In this document: positions 16,152 through 25,658 of the stretch, in pieces
Layout of the letters: each line of letters starts with the position of its first letter
Position numbering within the stretch: position 1 is the first letter of the stretch
NCBI RefSeq assembly: GCF_000743715.1
Contig: NZ_JQEY01000019.1
Span: 5,013 to 52,465, forward strand
Direction: 5' to 3'
Length of the DNA: 47,453 bases
Source of the DNA: Palleronia rufa
GTDB lineage: Bacteria > Pseudomonadota > Alphaproteobacteria > Rhodobacterales > Rhodobacteraceae
The notes under the pieces: generated by a model
The model's database searches: none
What the model was told of the DNA's origin: nothing
What the model saw: the letters and a program-made list of their open reading frames with translations, nothing else
Position numbers and translations under genes: made by a program

Positions 16152-17515
16152 CAGCCGCGCCCCGCATCTTCGAGAAGGTTGCGAAGGCGATCCAGCCCTT
16201 CGCCCAGCATGGTCGCCGTCGCGTCGCGGTCCGCCGCCTCGACGTAGAGGCGCATCTCGGGGGCGTTGCCGGACGGGCGGACGTGGATCACCCGGTCGCC
16301 CGGCAGGCTCCAGCGCAGCCCGTCGGTGCGGTCGACCGACACGGGTGCCTCGCCGGTCAGTGGCAGGGGATCGGCGTCGAGCCGCGCCAGGACCGCGTTC
16401 ATCCGGTCGCGCGGAATCTCCTGCAACCGGCCCTGAGCGGTGAACACCGCAGGCTCAGCCGCCACCCGCGCGGCCACGTCCCCGGCGCAGGAGGCCAGGA
16501 CCGCCAGAAGCGGCAGCACTGCGTCGCGGGTCGGAAGCGCGGGGAGCGGCCCGGCCGGCCCGTTCGCGTCGAAGCCCAGCAGGACACCGCCGTTGGCTTC
16601 GTAACCGATGGCCCGGCCGTCCGCAGCCGCCATCCCCGCAATGACATGGGGAGAGCCGATGCGCGTGCGGATCACCCGTGCGGGCCCGCGGTCCACGCCG
16701 GAATTGGACGACACCGGCGTGACCACCACCTCTGCCCCGGCCCATCGGGCGGTGATCTGGCCCAGGATATCGCCGGGCACCACCTCACCGCGCGCATCGG
16801 TCAGAAGCGGACGGTCGCTGTCCCCGTCGGTCGAGACGATGGCGTGGAGGTCCGCCCCGGCCGCCCAGGTCCGCAACCGGTCCCGGGTGGCCCGGTCGAC
16901 CGCCTCCGTGTCCAGCGCCACGAAGTCCGGCGCGCGGCCCAGTTCCGACACCTCGGCGCCCAGGGCCCGCAGGATCGCCATCAGCCCGTCCCGCCCCACG
17001 GCGGAGTGCGTATAGACCCCGATCCGCAGACCGTTCAGCGCCGTTCCGAAGGCGCCGACATAGCGGGCGTGGTAGCGATCCGCGACATCGTTGCACCGCG
17101 CGATCTCTCCCCCGCCGCGGGGGACGGTCCGGCCCAGCGCGGACAGGATCGCCGCCTCGTCCGCCTTGGTGATCTCTCCTCTGCGCCCGTAGAACTTGAT
17201 GCCGTTGCGATCCGCCGGGATGTGGGAGCCCGTGACCATGATCGCGCCCGCGCCCGCCTCTGCCGCCGCAAGCGCCAGGGCCGGGGTCGGCACCGCGCCG
17301 CAGATCACCGCCCTGGCGCCCGACGCGGCGATCGCACGGGCGACGACCTCCATCAGACGCGGGGTCGAGGGGCGCAGATCGCCGCCCACCAGCACGGTTC
17401 CCGCCGTTTCGCAGACCGACAGGAAGGCGGCGACGTGACCTGTCACCAGATCGTCGGTCAACTCCGACACAAGCCCGCGCAGGCCGGAGGTGCCGAACCG
17501 GGGTACCTCGGTCAT
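16151..17515 (-). CDS. Phosphohexomutase (phosphomannomutase/phosphoglucomutase)
   Basis: 454 residues of the alpha-D-phosphohexomutase superfamily, interconverting hexose 1- and 6-phosphates for nucleotide-sugar synthesis. All four loops are present: RFGTSGLRG near 6, TGSHIPADRNGIKF at 95 with phosphoserine Ser97, metal loop DGDSDRP at 230-236, sugar loop GYEANGG at 304-310, and phosphate loop RPSGNAPEMRLYVEA near 417. The metal loop reads DGDSD, as in many members. Sugar specificity (mannose, glucose or glucosamine) cannot be told from sequence alone. It overlaps the DUF475 gene by four bases (ATGA). Confidence 0.88.
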   Translation of the reverse strand: MTEVPRFGTSGLRGLVSELTDDLVTGHVAAFLSVCETAGTVLVGGDLRPSTPRLMEVVARAIAASGARAVICGAVPTPALALAAAEAGAGAIMVTGSHIPADRNGIKFYGRRGEITKADEAAILSALGRTVPRGGGEIARCNDVADRYHARYVGAFGTALNGLRIGVYTHSAVGRDGLMAILRALGAEVSELGRAPDFVALDTEAVDRATRDRLRTWAAGADLHAIVSTDGDSDRPLLTDARGEVVPGDILGQITARWAGAEVVVTPVSSNSGVDRGPARVIRTRIGSPHVIAGMAAADGRAIGYEANGGVLLGFDANGPAGPLPALPTRDAVLPLLAVLASCAGDVAARVAAEPAVFTAQGRLQEIPRDRMNAVLARLDADPLPLTGEAPVSVDRTDGLRWSLPGDRVIHVRPSGNAPEMRLYVEAADRDATATMLGEGLDRLRNLLEDAGRG

Positions 17516-18552
17516 GCCGCGGCCTCCTGCCGGTTCCTGTGAATCGACGACAGCAGCGCCGCCCCGATCAGCGCCACCCCGAGAAGGCCGCTCACGACTT
17601 CCGGCACCTTGACCACCGGTTGCAGGAACATGATCCCGGCCAGAGCCAGAATGGCGTAGTATGCGCCGTGCTCCAGATAGACGTAGGAGGCAAGTGTGCC
17701 CTTCTCGACCAGCATGATGGTCATCGAGCGCACGTACATCGCCCCGATCCCCAGCCCGATGGCGATGACGAACAGGTTCTGGGTCAGCGCGAAGGCCCCG
17801 ATCACCCCGTCGAAGGAAAAGCTTGCGTCCAGAACCTCAAGGTAGAGGAACGCGCCCAGACCGCCCTGGGCCGCCGTCCTCGTGCCGTTCCGTCCGTCGA
17901 GCACCGCGCCAAGTGTGTGCACGATCAGGTAAACGAACAATCCCCAGACACCCATGTAGACGAAGCGCATGGCGTCGTCGCCGGGAAAGGCCTGCGACAT
18001 TCCCAACAGCACGGCCACTGCCACCGCCACGGACATGCCGGGCATTGCACCTGCACGCGCCAGCCAGGCTTCGGGCGTCCCCAGCCAGTGGATCTCTTTC
18101 TCGGGGTCGAGAAAAAAGGACAGCGCCACCATCAGCAGGAACATGCCGCCGAAGGCCGCGATGTCGGGATAGGCCTCTTCCATGGCGCGGGCATACTGGT
18201 CGGGCTGCTGGACCGCCAGCATCAGTGCCCCGACGGGACCGGTTCCGGCGGCGATGGCGACGACAGCCAGCGGAAAGACGATGCGCATGCCGAACACCGC
18301 GATCAGGATGCCCCAGGTCAGAAAGCGGCGCTGCCAGACCGGCGACATGCGCTTGAGAACGTTGGCGTTGACGATCGCGTTGTCGAAAGACAGCGAAATC
18401 TCAAGCGCGGCCAGCACGGCGGCGATGAACAGGATCTGCGCGGTGCCGCCAACCGTGCCGGAAAAGCTGCACCCGACCCAGACCGCCAGGGCAAGACCCA
18501 GCGCCGTGACGGCAAAGGCCCAGGTGAAATAGCCGGCGACGGATCTGTCCAT
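17512..18552 (-). CDS. DUF475 (TerC-superfamily) integral membrane protein
   Basis: 346 residues with about nine membrane segments. TerC-like acidic motifs lie in membrane helices: AALEISLSFDNAIVNANVLK near 48-67 and LEVLDASFSFDGVIGAF near 240-257. These repeated Glu/Asp pairs suggest metal-ion binding; TerC relatives act in metal export and membrane-protein metallation. The start ATG 18552 was chosen because hydrophobic sequence begins right after it (AGYFTWAFAVTALGLALAVW); the frame upstream is not conserved-looking. It leads an operon with the phosphohexomutase and CIA30 genes. Confidence 0.85.
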   Translation of the reverse strand: MDRSVAGYFTWAFAVTALGLALAVWVGCSFSGTVGGTAQILFIAAVLAALEISLSFDNAIVNANVLKRMSPVWQRRFLTWGILIAVFGMRIVFPLAVVAIAAGTGPVGALMLAVQQPDQYARAMEEAYPDIAAFGGMFLLMVALSFFLDPEKEIHWLGTPEAWLARAGAMPGMSVAVAVAVLLGMSQAFPGDDAMRFVYMGVWGLFVYLIVHTLGAVLDGRNGTRTAAQGGLGAFLYLEVLDASFSFDGVIGAFALTQNLFVIAIGLGIGAMYVRSMTIMLVEKGTLASYVYLEHGAYYAILALAGIMFLQPVVKVPEVVSGLLGVALIGAALLSSIHRNRQEAAA

Positions 18553-18675
18553 GGTGTCTTTCGTTCCCGCTAGGCTGTCGCAACCACATAGGCGGCATGG
18601 GCCGGGACTGCAGGGGGGCGGCGTGAAAAATGCCGACGGCTTGCCGCCCCGCGACAGGGCGGGCACAGTTCCGCC

Positions 18676-19041
18676 ATGTCTTCGCCCCCTGCCCGCTTTC
18701 GCCTGCGCCTGGTCTTCGACGGCCACGGGATGATCGGTCCCGGCAAGGCAGAGCTTCTGGGACGCATCGACGACACCGGTTCGATCGCCGCGGCGGGACG
18801 AGCCATGGGGATGAGCTACAAGCGTGCGTGGCTGCTGGTCGAAACCCTCAACGCCATGTTCCGGGAGCCGGTGGTCGAAAGCGCGCGCGGAGGACCGCGG
18901 GGGGGCGGCGCGCGGCTGACCGACACCGGCCGCGCGGTCCTTGCGGCCTATCTGGAGGCGGTCTCGGCTGCCGAGTCGGCGGGCGCCGGCCCCGCCGACC
19001 GGATCGCGGGAATGCTCCGCGATATGGCGGACGGAAAATAA
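18676..19041 (+). CDS. ModE-like molybdate-responsive regulator, DNA-binding domain only
   Basis: 121 residues. It matches the winged helix of ModE: GKAELLGRIDDTGSIAAAGR, AMGMSYKRAWLLVETLNAMF and GGGARLTDTGRAVLAAYLEA. The two molybdate-binding MOP/TOBE domains of full-length ModE are absent; such short forms are common in alphaproteobacteria. It stands directly upstream of modABC in the same direction, so control of molybdate uptake is the natural role. How it senses molybdate without a TOBE domain is not evident from the sequence. Confidence 0.85.
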   Translation: MSSPPARFRLRLVFDGHGMIGPGKAELLGRIDDTGSIAAAGRAMGMSYKRAWLLVETLNAMFREPVVESARGGPRGGGARLTDTGRAVLAAYLEAVSAAESAGAGPADRIAGMLRDMADGK

Positions 19042-19091
19042 CGGTTGCCCCCGTGCGGGCCGGACGCGATATTCCCGACAGGCCATAACGG
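19038..19091. promoter_or_regulatory. Possible Mo-box region before modA
   Basis: The 57-base gap between the regulator and modA holds two direct copies of ATAACGG (19038-19044, overlapping the regulator stop, and 19085-19091) and GCGATATT between them. These resemble halves of ModE operators (CGTTATAT type), but no full palindrome is seen. Confidence 0.3.
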
Positions 19092-19098
19092 ATCTTTC

Positions 19099-19833
19099 AT
19101 GCTGCTGCGCGTCGCCACCGTCTTGCTGCTGGTGCTCGCCTTGCCCGCCGCGGCGGCAGAGGTGACGCTTTTCGCCGCCGCCAGCCTCAAGACCGCGCTG
19201 GACCGCCTTGCGCCGGCGGCGAAGATCGCCACCGGGCATGAGTTGAGGCTGGTCCTGGCCGGCTCCTCGGCTCTGGCGCGGCAGATCCAGAACGGCGCGC
19301 CTGCGGATCTGTTCGTCTCGGCCAACGAAGACTGGATGGACATGCTGGAGGCCGACGGGCTGCTGGCCCGCGGCACCCGGCGCGACCTGCTGACCAATAC
19401 GCTGGTGCTGGTGGGCACGGATCCCGTGCCGGTCGCACTGGCCGACCTGCCCACGGCGCTGGGCGACGCGCGGCTCGCCATGGCGCTGGTCGATGCCGTC
19501 CCCGCCGGGATCTACGGCAAGGCCGCGCTGACGTCGCTGGGACTGTGGGACTCGCTTTCCCCACGAGTCGCGCAGACCGACAACGTGCGCGCCGCCCTCT
19601 CCCTTGTCGCGGCCGGAGAGTCGCCCTTCGGCGTGGTCTACGCCACCGACGCGCTGGCCGAGCCGCGCGTGACCGTGCTGGCCCGATTTCCCGAAGGCGC
19701 CCATCCGCCGATCCGCTATCCCGTGGCAGCCATCGCCCCGGTGTCGCCGGCGGCACAGGAGATGCTCGACTGGCTGGACTCGCCCGAGGCGCGGGCGATC
19801 TTCGCCGAAAACGGCTTCGGGCCGCCGGGGTGA
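19099..19833 (+). CDS. modA: Molybdate ABC transporter substrate-binding protein
   Basis: 244 residues. A signal peptide covers about 1-20 (LLRVATVLLLVLALPAAAAE). The mature protein starts with VTLFAAASLKTALDRLAP, the oxyanion-binding start of ModA, followed by LAGSSALARQIQNGAPADLF and SANEDWMD, the ligand loops, and GIYGKAALTSLGLW. It captures molybdate or tungstate in the periplasm for ModBC. The start ATG 19099 is chosen because it begins the signal peptide. Its stop overlaps the GTG of modB. Confidence 0.92.
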   Translation: MLLRVATVLLLVLALPAAAAEVTLFAAASLKTALDRLAPAAKIATGHELRLVLAGSSALARQIQNGAPADLFVSANEDWMDMLEADGLLARGTRRDLLTNTLVLVGTDPVPVALADLPTALGDARLAMALVDAVPAGIYGKAALTSLGLWDSLSPRVAQTDNVRAALSLVAAGESPFGVVYATDALAEPRVTVLARFPEGAHPPIRYPVAAIAPVSPAAQEMLDWLDSPEARAIFAENGFGPPG

Positions 19834-20525
19834 ACGGCTGGCTCAGCCCCGGGGCGGCAGAGGCGCTGGCACTTTCGCTCAAGGTCTCTGTCTGGGCGAC
19901 GCTGGCCAGCCTGCCGGTCGGTGTGCTCTGCGCCGTGGCACTGGCCCGGTGGCGTTTTCCGGGCCGGCAGGTGCTGAACCTTCTGGTTCACCTGCCGCTG
20001 GTTCTGCCGCCGGTCGTCACCGGCTATCTCCTGCTGGTCAGTTTCGGCACCCGCGGCCCGGTCGGCGCCGCCCTTGCGGAAATCGGCGTGGTGTTCGCCT
20101 TTCGCTGGACGGGGGCCGCTTTGGCCGCGGCGATCATGGCCTTTCCGCTGATGGTCCGCGCGATCCGCCTGTCGCTCGATGCCGTCGATCCGGGACTGGA
20201 GGCCGCCGCCGCGACGCTGGGCGCCTCTCGTCCATGGGTCTTCGCCACCGTCACCCTGCCGCTGATCCTGCCCGGGGTGCTCACTGGCGCGGTGCTGGCC
20301 TTCGCCAAGGCGATGGGCGAGTTCGGCGCCACGATCACCTTCGTCTCCAACATCCCCGGTGAGACCCAGACACTGCCCACCGCCATCTACGCCTTCCTGC
20401 AGGTGCCCGGCGCGGAAGGCGACGCGCTGGTCCTGGTGTCCCTGTCCGTCGCGGTCGCCATGGCCGCGCTGATGCTGTCGGAGTGGCTGTCGGGCCGGGT
20501 CGCGTCCTGGGTGGCGGGACGATGA
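19830..20525 (+). CDS. modB: Molybdate ABC transporter permease
   Basis: 231 residues starting with GTG at 19830, which overlaps the modA stop as GTGA. Five to six membrane helices are visible. The ABC-permease coupling loop is present near 150: EAAAATLGASRPWVFATVTL followed by PLILPGVLTGAVLAFAKAMG and EFGATITFVSN, the ModB EAA motif. It forms the inner-membrane channel with ModC. Confidence 0.92.
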   Translation: MNGWLSPGAAEALALSLKVSVWATLASLPVGVLCAVALARWRFPGRQVLNLLVHLPLVLPPVVTGYLLLVSFGTRGPVGAALAEIGVVFAFRWTGAALAAAIMAFPLMVRAIRLSLDAVDPGLEAAAATLGASRPWVFATVTLPLILPGVLTGAVLAFAKAMGEFGATITFVSNIPGETQTLPTAIYAFLQVPGAEGDALVLVSLSVAVAMAALMLSEWLSGRVASWVAGR

Positions 20526-21601
20526 GCCTGTCGGTCCGGCTTGCCCATCGCGCCGGCGACTTTACCCTCGATGCCGCGTTCCGGGCGCCTGCGGGGGTCA
20601 CGGTGCTCTTCGGGCGCTCCGGCTCCGGCAAGACCACCATCGTCAACGCCGTCGCCGGGCTGATGCGTCCCGATGCGGGCCGGGTGGCGATGGGCGACAG
20701 GGTCCTGCTGGACACCGCGCGCGGGCTCTGTCTGCCGCCGCACCGGCGCGGGATGGGGACGGTGTTCCAGGACGGCCGGCTGTTCCCGCATCTGACCGTG
20801 CGTCAAAACCTGGGATACGGACGCTGGTTCGCAGGCGGATCCGCGGGGACCGGGACGGGCCGCGTGGTGGAGATGCTCGGCCTGGGTCCCCTTCTGGACC
20901 GCCGGCCCGGTGCGCTCTCGGGCGGAGAGAAACAGCGGGTCGCCATCGGCCGCGCGCTGTTGGCGCGGCCCAGGATGATCCTGGCGGACGAGCCGCTGTC
21001 ATCCCTGGACGAGGCCCGCAAGGCCGAGATCCTGCCCTATTTCGAGCGTCTGCGCGACGAAGGCGTCGTCCCGATCCTCTATGTCTCCCACGCTCCGGCG
21101 GAGGTCGCGCGGCTGGCCACGACCGTCGTTGCCCTTGACCGGGGCCGGGTCGTCGCGCAGGGGAGTGCGGCCGATGTGCTGGGCGACGCGTCGGTGGCTC
21201 CAGCCGGTGTCCGGGGTCTCGGCGCGCTGCTGGAGGCCCGGGTGCTGCGCCATCACGACGACGGCCTGACCGAACTGGACGCGGGCGGTCTGGCACTGTT
21301 CCTTCCGCGCGTGGCGCTGTCGCCGGGGCGGGTGATTCGCGTTCGCATCGCCGCGCAGGAGGTGATCCTGTCGCGCGATCCGCCATCGGGTCTGTCCGCC
21401 CTCAATATCCTTCCCGGTCACGTGCAGGCGATCCGCGCCGGCGACGGGCCCGGCGTGCTGGTCACGGTCGACACCCGCGCCGGACGGGTGCTGGCCCGCG
21501 TGACGCGCCGTTCCGCCGAGCGGCTGGGACTGACGGTCGGACGGCCCTGCCACGCCATCGTCAAAACGCTTGCCATCGCACCGCAAGACGTCGGCGCGTG
21601 A
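20522..21601 (+). CDS. modC: Molybdate ABC transporter ATP-binding protein
   Basis: 359 residues. Walker A is GRSGSGKTT near 34, the Q-loop region is FQDGRLFPHLTVRQN near 84, the signature is LSGGEKQR near 126, Walker B is MILADEPLSSLD near 147, and the H-loop is YVSHAP near 180. A C-terminal TOBE domain (about 285-355: LSALNILPGHVQAI, VTRRSAERLGL) binds molybdate for feedback control. The ATGA overlap with modB makes modABC a coupled operon. Confidence 0.93.
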   Translation: MSLSVRLAHRAGDFTLDAAFRAPAGVTVLFGRSGSGKTTIVNAVAGLMRPDAGRVAMGDRVLLDTARGLCLPPHRRGMGTVFQDGRLFPHLTVRQNLGYGRWFAGGSAGTGTGRVVEMLGLGPLLDRRPGALSGGEKQRVAIGRALLARPRMILADEPLSSLDEARKAEILPYFERLRDEGVVPILYVSHAPAEVARLATTVVALDRGRVVAQGSAADVLGDASVAPAGVRGLGALLEARVLRHHDDGLTELDAGGLALFLPRVALSPGRVIRVRIAAQEVILSRDPPSGLSALNILPGHVQAIRAGDGPGVLVTVDTRAGRVLARVTRRSAERLGLTVGRPCHAIVKTLAIAPQDVGA

Positions 21602-21900
21602 CCGCGGACGGGGATCGACCGGGCGCTCCCGCCGATCGGTCGGGGCCTTGGCTTCGGTCGCAAGCCGCTGAACGTCCGATTGTTGATCCGGCGGCGGAGC
21701 GTCTTTCGCGGGGACTCCGACCTGAAACCGGGCGGTCCGAGGCACGTTCCGACGTGGATCGTCCTGCGCCGCCCCGACGATCGGCGACAAGCGGTCTGCC
21801 CCCAGGACGTCGGAAAGTACGTCGGTGCCGTCCCACGTCCCCTTGCTCAGCCGGAATCCCGCACGCGTGACAGCCTCACGCCGGATCATCGGTCCCGACG
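21602..21900. other. Gap between convergent genes
   Basis: 299 bases separating modC from the leftward small secreted gene. A minus-strand frame from 21889 is open through this gap and into modC, but it has no ribosome site or family resemblance. No clear terminator was found. Confidence 0.4.
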
Positions 21901-22197
21901 CTAGAATCTGAAGAACAGGTCTCGTGTCCTGGAACGCAGAACCCGGATCTCTCCAAGCATGTCGAAGCCCGGCAGGAAACGAAACCAGCCGGACTCCGGG
22001 TCGCTGCGGCCCCCGGACAGGAGGGGTATCGGATCGCGTGTGATGTCCGTGTCGCGCCGGTCGGCCCCGTCGAGAAAACCGTAGGTTCCGTTCAGACCCG
22101 GATCGGCCCGGCGTTCACCGGCCGTCAGCACAAGCTCTGCCGATGCGGGAACCGCGGCGCACAGAAAGACAACGATGGCGACGAATGGGCTCCGCAC
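21901..22197 (-). CDS. Small secreted protein, unknown
   Basis: 98 residues from GTG 22197, chosen because AGGAGGG lies 5 bases upstream and a signal peptide begins there (SPFVAIVVFLCAAVPASAE). The mature part is about 76 residues, with GLNGTYGFLDGADRRDTDIT and a basic aromatic tail. No domain recognised. It is transcribed alone between modC and the acyl-CoA operon. Confidence 0.6.
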   Translation of the reverse strand: MRSPFVAIVVFLCAAVPASAELVLTAGERRADPGLNGTYGFLDGADRRDTDITRDPIPLLSGGRSDPESGWFRFLPGFDMLGEIRVLRSRTRDLFFRF

Positions 22198-22414
22198 CGG
22201 ACCCTCCTGAATGCGCGACTCACCTCTTCCACTCTGGGTGGGCTCTACTTTTGGGTGAGTAGCTGAACACAACATTACCGTAACGAGAAATCGGCGGCGC
22301 TGCGTCAAAACGATAGCACTGCGGCCGGTCGGTCGCAGACTGGCAGGGGAATTCACCCGCTCTGCCCCGTGGCACAGCCGATAGTCGGCCGAACCGGCCG
22401 GGCACCGCCGTGCG

Positions 22415-22837
22415 CTACGTCCGCATCGCCTCCAGCACGGCCCGGATCGCTGCGGGAATGGGCACCGCGCGGCGGGAGGTGCGGCTCACGCAGACATGCA
22501 CGAAAACGCCCTCTGCCGACGGGGATTCGCCATCTCCTGCGTAGAGAGCGATCTCATAGCGTACCGAACTGGCGCCCAGATGGGCCACGCGCAGACCGGC
22601 GGTCACAGCATCCGGAAAGGCGATGGGCGCAAGATAGCGGCAGCCGGACTCGACCACCCAGAACACCGTGTCGTCCTTGGTGGGGTCGAGCACGCCCAGG
22701 TCCATCAGGTGCCCGTTCACCGCCGTATCGAACAGCTGGTAGTGAACGGTGTTGTTGAGATGGCCGTAGATGTCGTTGTCGTGCCACCGGGTCGGCATCT
22801 GCCGCACCACCCGGTAGCCAGAGCGCCCCTGCCCCAT
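22415..22837 (-). CDS. Acyl-CoA thioesterase, hotdog fold (4HBT/FadM-like)
   Basis: 140 residues with the 4-hydroxybenzoyl-CoA thioesterase signature: RWHDNDIYGHLNNTVHYQLF near 17, with catalytic Asp in the DNDIYGHLNN context, then LRVAHLGASSVRYEIAL. It hydrolyses an acyl-CoA to free CoA, possibly as an overflow valve. The ATG overlaps the stop of the glutaryl-CoA dehydrogenase gene, making it the last gene of the long leftward operon. Confidence 0.82.
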   Translation of the reverse strand: MGQGRSGYRVVRQMPTRWHDNDIYGHLNNTVHYQLFDTAVNGHLMDLGVLDPTKDDTVFWVVESGCRYLAPIAFPDAVTAGLRVAHLGASSVRYEIALYAGDGESPSAEGVFVHVCVSRTSRRAVPIPAAIRAVLEAMRT

Positions 22838-24048
22838 CAGAAGAACGCTTGCAGTCCCGTCTGCGCGCGGCCCAGGATCAGGGCGTGGACGTCATGCGTG
22901 CCCTCGTAGGTATTCACGGTTTCCAGGTTGATCATGTGACGGATCACGCCGAATTCCTCAGAGATGCCGTTGCCGCCGTGCATGTCGCGGGCGACCCGCG
23001 CGATCTCCAGCGCCTTGCCGCAGTTGTTGCGCTTCATCAGGCTGATGATCTCGGGCGCGCCGATGCCTTCCTCGATCATCCGGCCCAGGCGGAGAGCGCC
23101 CTGCAGGCCAAGCGTGATTTCCGTCTGCATGTCGGCCAGCTTCTTCTGGAAAAGCTGTGTCTGCGCCAGGGGCCGGCCGAACTGCTTTCGGTCCAGGCCG
23201 TACTGGCGCGCCGCGTGCCAGCAGGACTCTGCCGCGCCCATCGCGCCCCAGGAGATCCCGTAGCGCGCCCGGTTCAGGCAGCCGAACGGCCCCTTCAGCC
23301 CCTGGACATTGGGCAGGAGCGCGTCCTCTCCCACAGCCACGTCCTTCATCACGATCTCGCCGGTGGTGGAGGCCCGCAAGCTGAGCTTGCCGCCGATCTT
23401 GGGGGCCGAAAGCCCCTCCATTCCCTTGTCCAGCACAAAGCCGCGGATCTTGCCGTCATGGGCGTCGGACTTGGCCCAGACCACGAACACATCCGCGAAG
23501 GGCGAGTTTGAGATCCACATCTTCGAGCCGTTCAGAACATAGCCGTCGTCGGTCTTTCTGGCGACGGTCTTCATGCCGCCCGGGTCGGAGCCCGCGTCCG
23601 GCTCGGTCAGGCCGAAGCAGCCGATCATCTCGCCGCTGGCCAGCTTGGGCAGGTATTTCTTCTTCTGCGCCTCCGAGCCGTAGGCCTCGATCGGGTACAT
23701 CACCAGGGACGACTGCACCGACATCATCGACCGGTAGCCGGAATCGATCCGCTCGATCTCTCGGGCGACAAGACCGTAGGTGACGTAGCCCTGTCCGAGC
23801 CCGCCGTATTCTTCGGCCGTGGTGACGCCCAGCAGGCCGGCCTCGCCCATCAGCGGGAAAAGTTCGGGGTCGGACTTTTCGTCACGGTAGGCTTCGGTCA
23901 CGCGGGGGGCCAGCACGTCGGTCGCGAATTGGCGGGCCGCGTCGCGGAGCATCCGCTCGTCCTCGGTCAGTTGCCGTTCGATGAGCATCGGGTCGGCCCA
24001 TTCGAACTGTCCCAGTTCGGGTCCGTGTCCTTGGGTGTCCTTGGGCAT
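22837..24048 (-). CDS. gcdH: Glutaryl-CoA dehydrogenase-like acyl-CoA dehydrogenase
   Basis: 403 residues. Flavoprotein of the acyl-CoA dehydrogenase family. Landmarks are [58 protein letters not shown] and the catalytic base in [18 protein letters not shown] (Glu near 382). The overall pattern is that of GcdH, which oxidises and decarboxylates glutaryl-CoA to crotonyl-CoA. Start 24048 follows AAAGGACAC and lies just past the ligase stop, so they are coupled. Its presence at the end of a beta-oxidation set suggests the substrate yields glutaryl-CoA. Confidence 0.85.
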   Translation of the reverse strand: MPKDTQGHGPELGQFEWADPMLIERQLTEDERMLRDAARQFATDVLAPRVTEAYRDEKSDPELFPLMGEAGLLGVTTAEEYGGLGQGYVTYGLVAREIERIDSGYRSMMSVQSSLVMYPIEAYGSEAQKKKYLPKLASGEMIGCFGLTEPDAGSDPGGMKTVARKTDDGYVLNGSKMWISNSPFADVFVVWAKSDAHDGKIRGFVLDKGMEGLSAPKIGGKLSLRASTTGEIVMKDVAVGEDALLPNVQGLKGPFGCLNRARYGISWGAMGAAESCWHAARQYGLDRKQFGRPLAQTQLFQKKLADMQTEITLGLQGALRLGRMIEEGIGAPEIISLMKRNNCGKALEIARVARDMHGGNGISEEFGVIRHMINLETVNTYEGTHDVHALILGRAQTGLQAFF

Positions 24049-24049
24049 G

Positions 24050-25561
24050 TCAGTGTCCTTTCGGGTCGTGTTGCGCGTCATGGGCCGAGATCTGCTCGGC
24101 GAATGTATCCAGCAGCTTGTGCTTTAGGATCTTGCCCGTGGCCGCGGCGGGCAGGCTGTCGACCACGAATATAGCAGACGGCCGCTTGTAGGCCGAGAGC
24201 GCGTCCGCGACGAAAGCGCCCAGCGCCGCCGGGTCGATGCCGGCGCCGGTCGCCTCGACGAAGGCCAGCACGTCCTCATTGCCGTCGCGTTCGCGGCCGA
24301 TCACGGCGGACTGGACGACCTCCGGGTGATCGTTCAACGCCGCCTCCACCTCGGGTGGATAGACGTTGAACCCGGAGCGGATGATGAGTTCCTTGACCCG
24401 CCCGACCACGTGGAGCCGGCCGGCGTCGTCGATCCGCCCCAGATCGCCCGTCGCCAGCCAGCCGTCGTCGGACAGAACCTCATGCGTCTTTTCCGGTTCG
24501 CGGTAGTACCCCTTCATGACATGGGGGCCGCGCGTCTCGATCTCTCCCACGCCGCTGCCGTCGGGGCTGTTGATGCGGATCTCGCACCCCGGCAGGGGCG
24601 GTCCGACGGAAATGTCGGGATCGCCGATCGCGTTCGTCGTGGCGCTGACGCCGGCGGTGGATTCCGTCATCCCGTAGCCGTTCTGGAGCGGCAGCCCGTA
24701 GAACGCCTCTGCCTTGCGCTTCCAGGCCGGGTCCAGCGGAGCGGCGCCCGACGAGACATAGCGCAGGGAGGTGTCGTCCAGCGACGCGATCCCCCGCTCG
24801 GCCGTGTGCTTCATCAAGAGCGCGTGCATCTGCGGCACCGCCGGCAGGACGGTGGCCCCGTCCCGCAACGCCTTGAGCAGCCGGGCCGGGTCGAAACGCG
24901 ATTCCAGTTGCACCTCGGCGCCCGAGACGGCGCCCGCGACGGTCATCGAGGCCAGGCCGAACACATGGGTCAGCGGAAGCGCGCCGTAGATCCGGTCCGC
25001 AGGGGTCATGGCGCGCAGGGTCGATGAGGCCTTGCCCGCGAAGGCCAGGTTGTCATGGGTCAGCATCACGCCCTTTGGCGCCCCGGTGGTGCCGGTGGTG
25101 TAGAGCAGCACCGCGACGCCCTCCGCGTCGCCGGCCGCGACGGTCGGATCGGTGCCGACCATGATCCGCCCGAAGCGGGTCAGGACTTCCGTCGCACCGG
25201 CGGCAGCTGCGTGGGACGCGGCATCCCGCGACACGGACGCCGTGTAGACCGTGGCGCGGGGCGTGCAATGGGCGGCGATCTTGGCCAGTTCCGCGCCGGT
25301 CATGCGGGCGTTGACCGGCACCACGATGGCGCCCAGGCGGCTGGCCGCGAAGACGCAGGCGGGCACGGCGGCGCAATTCTCGGCCACCACCATGATCCGG
25401 TCGCCCGCCCCGACGCCCCTTTCGGCCAGAAGCGCGGCGGCCTCAGCGGACGCGGCCCTGTACGCCGCCCAGTCCAGGGAGAGACCTTCGGAGTCGCGCA
25501 GCGCGGGCGCGTCTGGCCGCGTGTCGGCATGGTGGTCGATGAACGTGTGGATCCGTGTCAT
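24050..25561 (-). CDS. Acyl-CoA synthetase (AMP-forming ligase)
   Basis: 503 residues of the ANL superfamily. The P-loop [19 protein letters not shown] lies at about 151-169, [13 protein letters not shown] (A5) near 305, and [20 protein letters not shown] (A7/A8) near 390, with a C-terminal Lys in [11 protein letters not shown] near 482. It activates a carboxylate to its acyl-CoA using ATP. I chose ATG 25561 because GAGGAGGAG precedes it; a longer frame upstream is a by-product. The natural substrate is presumably what the TRAP transporter imports, probably a dicarboxylate (PimA-like role). Confidence 0.85.
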   Translation of the reverse strand: MTRIHTFIDHHADTRPDAPALRDSEGLSLDWAAYRAASAEAAALLAERGVGAGDRIMVVAENCAAVPACVFAASRLGAIVVPVNARMTGAELAKIAAHCTPRATVYTASVSRDAASHAAAAGATEVLTRFGRIMVGTDPTVAAGDAEGVAVLLYTTGTTGAPKGVMLTHDNLAFAGKASSTLRAMTPADRIYGALPLTHVFGLASMTVAGAVSGAEVQLESRFDPARLLKALRDGATVLPAVPQMHALLMKHTAERGIASLDDTSLRYVSSGAAPLDPAWKRKAEAFYGLPLQNGYGMTESTAGVSATTNAIGDPDISVGPPLPGCEIRINSPDGSGVGEIETRGPHVMKGYYREPEKTHEVLSDDGWLATGDLGRIDDAGRLHVVGRVKELIIRSGFNVYPPEVEAALNDHPEVVQSAVIGRERDGNEDVLAFVEATGAGIDPAALGAFVADALSAYKRPSAIFVVDSLPAAATGKILKHKLLDTFAEQISAHDAQHDPKGH

Positions 25562-25658
25562 CGCGTTCTCCTCCTCACGGCGGCGGCCAACCGCCGGCCG
25601 GGGCCGGGAGCCGCCGGCGGCAGGCGCATCGTCCGGACGCGGGAGAACCCGGAACGGG

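Noticed and set aside
14119-16167. Fumarase as a 682-residue fusion protein.
   Set aside because: The extra N-terminal sequence overlaps CIA30 in another frame and is low-complexity; class I fumarases begin where ATG 15615 places them.
17512-19704. A 730-codon minus-strand open frame covering DUF475, the ModE-like gene and modA.
   Set aside because: Only residues from ATG 18552 resemble DUF475; the rest is antisense to genes with clear family motifs.
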